Of a stretch of 9,648 nt of DNA, positions 6,048 through 9,648 are shown in pieces. A model generated the notes under the pieces. It was not told the DNA's origin. It searched no databases and saw only the letters and a program-made list of their open reading frames with translations. The number at the start of each line of letters is the position of its first letter. The first letter of the stretch is position 1. A program made the position numbers and the translations under genes. Source of the stretch: Blastococcus sp. (lineage in GTDB: Bacteria; Actinomycetota; Actinomycetes; Mycobacteriales; Geodermatophilaceae); contig JAOPUS010000203.1 in assembly GCA_025963345.1 (NCBI GenBank), forward strand, positions 1 to 9,648, in the 5' to 3' direction.

Positions 6048-7694
6048 TCAGTCGTTGACGGTGACCTCGGCGGCCTCGACCCGACCGAAGAGATCGACCT
6101 TCACGTCGGACACGTGCTCGGAGAACACCGACTGCTCGACCTGGAAGAACATCGGGATGATCGGCATGTCCTCGAGCAGGACATCCTCGGCCTGGTTGTA
6201 CTTCGCGATGGCCTCGGCGTTGCTCGGCGCCTGGTTGCCCTCGGCCACGAGCCGGTCGAACGCCGGGTTGGAGTAGAACGTCGTGTTCGCGCCACCCGGG
6301 GGCAGCGCGCTCGTCGAGTAGAGCGGCTCGAGGTAGTTCTGCGGGCTCGGGTAGTCCATCGTCCAGCCCGAACGGAACGGGCCCGTGAACCCCTGCTCCA
6401 TGGCGAGTGGCACGTACTCAGGAATGGCCAGATCCCCCTTGAGGACGTAGTCGAGGCCAAGGTTCTGCCGCAGCTGGTTGCCCACGGCCTCGATCCAGGC
6501 GTCCTGGCCGGCACCGGAGTTGAACCACAGCTCGATGGGCTTGCTGCGGTCGAAGCGGGCCGCGTCGAGCAACTGGTTGGCTGCGGCGACGTCGACGTGG
6601 CAGTAGGCGCAGGCGTTCTCGCGGGCGCCGTCGATCATCGGGGCGATGACCGAGGTGGCCGGCGTCCTGGTGCCGTTGAAGATCGCCGTGGCGATCGCCG
6701 CCCGGTCGATCCCCATCGACAGCGCCTGACGGACACGCTTGTCGTCGAAGCGCCGGTCGTAGATCGGCAGCCCGAGGTAGGTGAACGATGAGGAGGTGTC
6801 CTCCAGATAGCGGTCACCGAACTCGGCGGCCGCGGTGGCACTGGCGTCGGCGGGGATCCGTCGCAGGACGTCCAGGTTCCCGGCCAGGACGTCGGTGTAG
6901 GCGGTGTCGACATCGGTGTAGACGCGGTACTCGACCGAGCTGACCTTGGCCGTGTCGTCGCCGGCGTACTCGTCGTAGCGGGTCAGCGTGATGCCGGTGC
7001 CCGGCTGGAACGGTTCGTCGGCCTTGAACGGGCCGTTGCCGACCGGCTGCTCGCCGGCGGCCTCCGGGTCCGCGAAGAACGATTCCGGGAGGGGGTAGAA
7101 GGCGGCGTAGCCCACGGTCACCGGCCACTGGGCGAAAGGCGCACCCAGGGTGACGGTGAACGTCGCGTCGTCGACGACGGCGAGTCCGCTCATCTCCGTC
7201 GCTACCGGCTCGCCGGTCGGCTCGCCCGCGTCGTCGGTGGGCGCCTGCAGGGCGTCGTAACCGACGACGTTGGCGAAGAAGTACGAGGCGGCCTGCGCGT
7301 TCGGGCTGTAGGCCGTGTAGTTCCAGGCGTCGACGAAGGACTGTGCGGTCACCGGGGTGCCGTCGTGGAACGTCCAGCCGCTCGTGAGCGCGACCGTCCA
7401 GGTCGTGCTGTCGTCGGACGTGATGGAGTCGGCGACGCCGGTGTAGGCGACCCCACCCGTCTCGTCGTACTGCACCAGCCCCGTCCACAGCGACGAGACG
7501 ATCTGGTTGCCCTGGTCCTCCGTCGTGTTGCCCGGGACAAGCGGGTTCTCGGGCTCGCCGATGAACATGCTGAAGGTGCCGTCGTCGGCCGCAGCCTTGT
7601 CACCGCCGTCGGAGGTCGTGCCACAGGCCGTCAGCAGCAGCGTGGCCGCGACTCCGGCGGCGACGAGCGCACCTGTTCGCGTGCTGGATCTCAC
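6048..7694 (-). CDS. Peptide ABC transporter substrate-binding lipoprotein 2 (SBP family 5, DppA/OppA-like)
   Basis: Extracytoplasmic solute receptor, 548 aa, paralogous over its full length to the next gene downstream. The GTG start (7692-7694) has AGGAGG at 7703-7708, 8 nt upstream. The signal peptide ends in LTAC with lipid-attached Cys24. Shared landmarks with the paralogue are GEPENPLVPGNTTE (46-59), GWTFHDGTPV, PVGNGPFKADE, KRVRQALSMGIDRAAI, a GTRTP segment, CAYC (Cys362 and Cys365) and the C-terminal EVTVN. Differences are clear inserts such as PTDDAGEPTGEP before the VATEMSGL segment, and many surface changes, so the duplication is not recent and the pair may differ in ligand. It is the first gene of the transport cluster, has its own promoter, and is separated from the next gene by a hairpin and about 400 bp. 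Substrate unknown; peptides are the default for the family. Confidence 0.93.
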   Translation of the reverse strand: MRSSTRTGALVAAGVAATLLLTACGTTSDGGDKAAADDGTFSMFIGEPENPLVPGNTTEDQGNQIVSSLWTGLVQYDETGGVAYTGVADSITSDDSTTWTVALTSGWTFHDGTPVTAQSFVDAWNYTAYSPNAQAASYFFANVVGYDALQAPTDDAGEPTGEPVATEMSGLAVVDDATFTVTLGAPFAQWPVTVGYAAFYPLPESFFADPEAAGEQPVGNGPFKADEPFQPGTGITLTRYDEYAGDDTAKVSSVEYRVYTDVDTAYTDVLAGNLDVLRRIPADASATAAAEFGDRYLEDTSSSFTYLGLPIYDRRFDDKRVRQALSMGIDRAAIATAIFNGTRTPATSVIAPMIDGARENACAYCHVDVAAANQLLDAARFDRSKPIELWFNSGAGQDAWIEAVGNQLRQNLGLDYVLKGDLAIPEYVPLAMEQGFTGPFRSGWTMDYPSPQNYLEPLYSTSALPPGGANTTFYSNPAFDRLVAEGNQAPSNAEAIAKYNQAEDVLLEDMPIIPMFFQVEQSVFSEHVSDVKVDLFGRVEAAEVTVND

Positions 7695-7833
7695 GGGTCA
7701 TGCCTCCTAGTCCCGCCGTCTGGGCGGGCGAACGATCAAGAGCTCCGCGCCCATTCGTGGGGGCGGCAGGCCCGGACACCTCATTGGTCACGGGGCTGAA
7801 CGACCCGGGCGGACGTGGGTCCACCGGGGCGAC
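7695..7833 (-). promoter_or_regulatory. Structured 5' leader of binding-protein gene 2 (candidate cis-regulatory RNA)
   Basis: Predicted leader of about 139 nt with the same order of elements as the paralogue: a 7-bp hairpin with 4-nt loop (7825-7808, GGTGGAC/GTCCGCC, one G·U), CGTGACCA (7792-7785), TGGGCGCGGA (7753-7744), and a 6-bp hairpin with 5-nt loop (7728-7712, CCCGCC/GGCGGG) ending 3 nt before AGGAGG. The hairpin arms differ from the other leader while pairing is kept, which suggests selected RNA structure. Confidence 0.5.
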
Positions 7834-7839
7834 CGAGGG

Positions 7840-7867
7840 ACCATAGGCAGGTTCCGGACGATGTAAA
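7840..7867 (-). promoter_or_regulatory. Sigma-70-like promoter of binding-protein gene 2
   Basis: On the minus strand TTTACA (7862-7867) is a 5/6 match to TTGACA. It is followed by a 16-nt spacer and TATGGT (7840-7845), matching TAnnnT. The surrounding GCCTATGGTCC is nearly identical to the same position at the paralogue's promoter. It would give a leader of about 139 nt. Confidence 0.55.
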
Positions 7868-7964
7868 GCCGCTATGGCTCCAGGCGGCATCGTGTCGCGG
7901 ATCCGGCGCGCCACCCATCCCGTCGGCCCCACGCGCCCCACCGCACCGGGCGCCGGGAGCGTGC
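7868..7964. other. Divergent intergenic segment between binding-protein gene 2 and csbD promoters
   Basis: No gene supported here. It is GC-rich and lies back-to-back between the minus-strand peptide-transporter promoter and the plus-strand csbD promoter. I saw no convincing operator beyond a small AGCC/GGCT dyad (7867-7879) next to the -35 box. Confidence 0.4.
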
Positions 7965-7990
7965 GTGTCGGGGAGCCGAGGAGCGGGTAG
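7965..7990 (+). promoter_or_regulatory. Possible sigma-B-like (general stress) promoter of csbD
   Basis: GTGT at 7965-7968, a 16-nt gap, then GGGTAG at 7985-7990 fits the loose actinobacterial sigma-B pattern GnnT-N14-16-GGGTA. It would start transcription about 35 nt before the ATG. CsbD of Bacillus is a sigma-B regulon member, so this is plausible. The pattern is short and could occur by chance in GC-rich DNA. Confidence 0.4.
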
Positions 7991-8033
7991 GGACGAAGCG
8001 GAACCCGAGTTCGCCACAGAGAGGGAGTGCGGA

Positions 8034-8204
8034 ATGAGCGGCACCGACAAGATGAAGAACAAGGCCGAGGAGCTCACTGGCAAGGGCAAGGAGGCCGTCG
8101 GCGACGCGACCGACGACCGCGACCTTCAGGCAGAGGGCAAGGCCGACCAGGCCAGCGGCAACCTCAAGCAGGCCGGCGAGAAGGTCAAGGACGTCTTCAA
8201 GTAA
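8034..8204 (+). CDS. csbD: CsbD-family small stress protein
   Basis: A 56-aa protein, very rich in Lys, Glu, Asp, Ala and Gly, with no membrane segment. The first part MKNKAEELTGKGKEAVGDAT and the second QAEGKADQASGNLKQAGEKV are the two recognisable CsbD-like repeats, and length is typical. It is cytosolic and predicted helical. The family accumulates under general stress, but the biochemical role is unknown. The ATG (8034-8036) has GAGGGAG at 8021-8027 with a 6-nt gap. It is transcribed divergently from the peptide transporter and towards the nuclease-like gene, with a terminator right after its stop. I see no functional link to the transporter. Confidence 0.9.
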   Translation: MSGTDKMKNKAEELTGKGKEAVGDATDDRDLQAEGKADQASGNLKQAGEKVKDVFK

Positions 8205-8222
8205 GTCGTCGCTCCGGCCGAC

Positions 8223-8258
8223 GAAGGACGCCACGCCCTACCCGGGCCGGCGTCCTTC
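8223..8258 (+). terminator. Terminator of csbD
   Basis: A perfect 10-bp inverted repeat (8223-8232 GAAGGACGCC, 8249-8258 GGCGTCCTTC) with a 16-nt loop begins 18 nt after the csbD stop. It is followed by CTCGTT, a weak T-containing tail. It is separate from the GTGCAC palindromes further right. Confidence 0.65.
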
Positions 8259-8267
8259 CTCGTTGCA

Positions 8268-8297
8268 GCCCGGCGATCAGTGCACTGATCGCCGGGC
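8268..8297. repeat. Perfect 30-bp palindrome centred on GTGCAC (left pair, outer site)
   Basis: GCCCGGCGATCAGTG is followed directly by its exact reverse complement, with no spacer. The centre is at 8282.5, 23 bp from the next site. It lies between convergent genes, so it could also act as a bidirectional terminator, although that does not explain the GTGCAC core shared with the sites across the neighbouring gene. Confidence 0.85.
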
Positions 8298-8314
8298 GGT
8301 TTGTGCACAAACCG
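8297..8314. repeat. Perfect 18-bp palindrome centred on GTGCAC (left pair, inner site)
   Basis: CGGTTTGTGCACAAACCG, centre at 8305.5, ending 3 bp before the stop codon of the nuclease-like gene and sharing one base with the 30-bp palindrome. It differs from the palindrome at 9268-9285 only at one symmetric base pair (T/A versus A/T flanking GTGCAC). Confidence 0.85.
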
Positions 8315-8317
8315 TCG

Positions 8318-9244
8318 TCAGCCGGCCGACAGCGCCGATGTGAGTTCTGTCTCGATCCGCCGGACGACGGCATCCATGTCGCGCAGATCCGCAGCGCTGA
8401 GCCGGATCACTCGCCACCCGGCCGCCACGAGCCGGCGCAGACGGACGTCGTCACGGGCGATCTGCAGGCCGTCGAAGTGATACTCGCCCTCGTACTCGAC
8501 GATGAGACGCGCCTCAGGCCAGGCCAGGTCGACCCGGGCCAGCCACTGCCCGTCCTGGACGACCTCGTACTGGGGCACGGGAGCCGGCAAACCTCCGAGC
8601 GCGCAGGCCACCCGTACCCAGGACTCAGGTGGGCTCTCGCTCCGTCCGTCGACGAGTTCGAAGGCCTGACGAACCCGTCGAGCACCCCATCGACCGGCTC
8701 CCTCCCGCAGCAACTGAGACAACTGCACGGTGTCCAGCCGTCCGTCGCGAACCATCGCGTCCAGTACCCCCACGGCCGTTGCCGTGCGCTCCAGCGCACC
8801 GACGTCCCAGGCGGTGCGCGGCGGCGTGGTGTGCCGAAGCCCGTCCTCGCCCTCGCGCACGTCCCCGCGGGGAAGGGACGCCCGGTGCACGCGGACGCCG
8901 GCCGGGCCGCGCCATTGCTCGCTCGCCGGCACCACAACGGTCACCGGGTCGCCGTAGTTCGGCGCCGGCGCCCCGAGGACGGCAGCGGCCGACCGCGCGC
9001 CGAGTGCCGCGGTCTCGGGCATCAACAGAGCGGCGGCTCGACAGCGCAACAGGTGATCTCGGGGAATTGAGGGATCGGCGTACACGCCGCGCAGGACCCG
9101 GACATACGGCCCCTCCCGCAGTTGCCGGGTCGTCAACGCACCCTCGGCGATCGCATGGCTACCGATGAAGACGCCATGCAGGCCGAGTGATCGGAGGAAC
9201 ACCGGTGCATGGTCGCCGTCCGGACGCCCCGAACGCTCGTCCAT
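8318..9244 (-). CDS. AbiEi-like domain / DUF559 (Vsr-like nuclease fold) protein
   Basis: A 308-aa soluble protein of a family common and often multicopy in actinobacteria. Residues about 20-90 (FIGSHAIAEGALTTRQLREG, VRVLRGVYAD, LGARSAAAVLG) resemble the N-terminal region of AbiEi-type antitoxins, which carries a winged helix. The C-terminus (about 205-300) resembles DUF559, a PD-(D/E)XK/Vsr-like fold: PPESWVR (Glu207), ARVDLAWP (Asp239), LIVEYEGEYH (Glu250, Glu252, His256), then DDVRLRRL and GWRVIRLS. The acidic residues appear intact, but the usual E-x-K lysine reads E-Y-E, so activity is uncertain. No partner toxin (AbiEii type) lies on either side. The ATG at 9242-9244 has only a weak G-rich ribosome site. 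Paired GTGCAC dyads flank the gene, the upstream pair lying where an autoregulatory operator would be expected. No function in this organism is known to me. Confidence 0.75.
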   Translation of the reverse strand: MDERSGRPDGDHAPVFLRSLGLHGVFIGSHAIAEGALTTRQLREGPYVRVLRGVYADPSIPRDHLLRCRAAALLMPETAALGARSAAAVLGAPAPNYGDPVTVVVPASEQWRGPAGVRVHRASLPRGDVREGEDGLRHTTPPRTAWDVGALERTATAVGVLDAMVRDGRLDTVQLSQLLREGAGRWGARRVRQAFELVDGRSESPPESWVRVACALGGLPAPVPQYEVVQDGQWLARVDLAWPEARLIVEYEGEYHFDGLQIARDDVRLRRLVAAGWRVIRLSAADLRDMDAVVRRIETELTSALSAG

Positions 9245-9267
9245 CCACAGCCCCGCCCCTGATCCGA

Positions 9268-9285
9268 CGGTTAGTGCACTAACCG
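9268..9285. repeat. Perfect 18-bp palindrome centred on GTGCAC (right pair, inner site; candidate operator)
   Basis: CGGTTAGTGCACTAACCG, centre at 9276.5, lying 24-41 bp upstream of the nuclease-like gene's ATG, within its probable promoter or leader. It is almost the same as the palindrome at 8297-8314. AbiEi-type proteins are known to autoregulate by binding inverted repeats in their promoter, so an operator role is a reasonable inference. Confidence 0.85.
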
Positions 9286-9290
9286 ACCGG

Positions 9291-9308
9291 ACTTAAGTGC
9301 ACAAACTG
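9291..9308. repeat. Degenerate GTGCAC site (right pair, outer site)
   Basis: ACTTAAGTGCACAAACTG, centre at 9299.5, 23 bp from the perfect palindrome beside it. The right half (GTGCACAAACTG) differs from that of the 8297-8314 site by one base; the left half is weak. It lies between the Nudix stop and the nuclease-like gene. Confidence 0.65.
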
Positions 9309-9320
9309 CCGAGGTAGGGG

Positions 9321-9648
9321 TCAGAGGCGGGAGAGCAGGGCTCGGACGGCGGGGAGCAGGGGGCGGTCCGCGGCGATCCACTCGAGGTCGTCCAGCTCGT
9401 CGGCCCGCATCCAGCGCAGCGCGGCGTGCTCGTGCGCGACGGGCGCCCCGCCGGAGATGCGGGCCGACCACACACGCAGCGTCGACGATCCGGGCGGCCC
9501 GCCCCCGACCACGCCGTCGAGCACCACCTCGCCGAGGAACGCCTGCGGCACGATCGCCGTCCCCAGCTCTTCCTGAATCTCGCGCACCAGAGCCGACAGG
9601 TCGGACTCCCCCGGTTCGACCTTGCCGCCGGGGAACTCCCAGCAACCG
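9321..9648 (-). CDS. Nudix hydrolase, MutT type (N-terminus outside window)
   Basis: The C-terminal 108 residues of a Nudix (deoxy)nucleoside-diphosphate-X hydrolase. The first residues visible are GCWEFPGGKVEPGE, the MutT-style opening. The complete Nudix box follows: G-KVEPG-E, seven residues, then REIQEELG, including the metal-binding glutamates. A beta-rich segment (LRVWSARISGG) and the conserved HAALRWMRADEL-DDLEW stretch follow, then a short C-terminal helix ending in LLSRL. This resembles MutT/8-oxo-dGTP diphosphatase-like proteins that cleanse the nucleotide pool, but Nudix substrate cannot be assigned from this part. It is on the same strand as the nuclease-like gene, 76 bp upstream of it, with the right-hand GTGCAC pair in the gap. 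The start lies beyond the right edge. Confidence 0.92.
   Translation of the reverse strand, partial: GCWEFPGGKVEPGESDLSALVREIQEELGTAIVPQAFLGEVVLDGVVGGGPPGSSTLRVWSARISGGAPVAHEHAALRWMRADELDDLEWIAADRPLLPAVRALLSRL

Noticed and set aside
7701..7941. Alternative ATG just after AGGAGG upstream of binding-protein gene 2
   Set aside because: The ATG is only 1-2 nt from the ribosome site and out of frame with the lipoprotein. The GTG 8 nt away gives the signal peptide and lipobox.

Overview
This is a GC-rich actinobacterial chromosome segment. The codon bias, GTG starts, GTGA-type stop/start overlaps and AGGAGG ribosome sites fit a high-GC actinomycete. The protein style would suit a Geodermatophilaceae-like organism, but that is a guess. 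Almost everything is on the minus strand.

Positions 1-7694 hold a dipeptide/oligopeptide ABC importer of the PepT/Dpp-Opp family, read right to left: lipoprotein binding protein 2 (6048-7694), its paralogue binding protein 1 (4016-5635), permease DppB (2946-3869), permease DppC (1982-2953), ATPase DppD (924-1985) and ATPase OppF/DppF (1-931, cut by the left edge). The permease and ATPase genes overlap by 4 to 8 bases, so they look translationally coupled. Each binding-protein gene has its own sigma-70-like promoter, a leader of about 135 nt and a strong 3' hairpin. The hairpins should make the binding proteins more abundant than the membrane complex. Two receptors appear to feed one translocator. 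The two leaders share sequence blocks and hairpins at matching distances, which makes them a candidate cis-regulatory RNA.

Positions 7695-8267 hold the divergent control region, a small CsbD-family stress protein on the plus strand (8034-8204) with a possible sigma-B-like promoter, and its terminator.

Positions 8268-9308 hold the most unusual part. A single minus-strand gene (8318-9244) encodes an AbiEi-like N-terminal region joined to a DUF559/Vsr-like nuclease-fold C-terminus. A pair of GTGCAC-centred sites lies on each side of it. In both pairs the centres are exactly 23 bp apart, and the two pairs are related by a uniform 994-bp offset. This looks like either an autoregulatory operator duplicated across the gene or the ends of a small mobile cassette.

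Positions 9321-9648 hold the C-terminal part of a MutT-type Nudix hydrolase, cut by the right edge. I saw no tRNA, rRNA, CRISPR array or recognisable insertion sequence.
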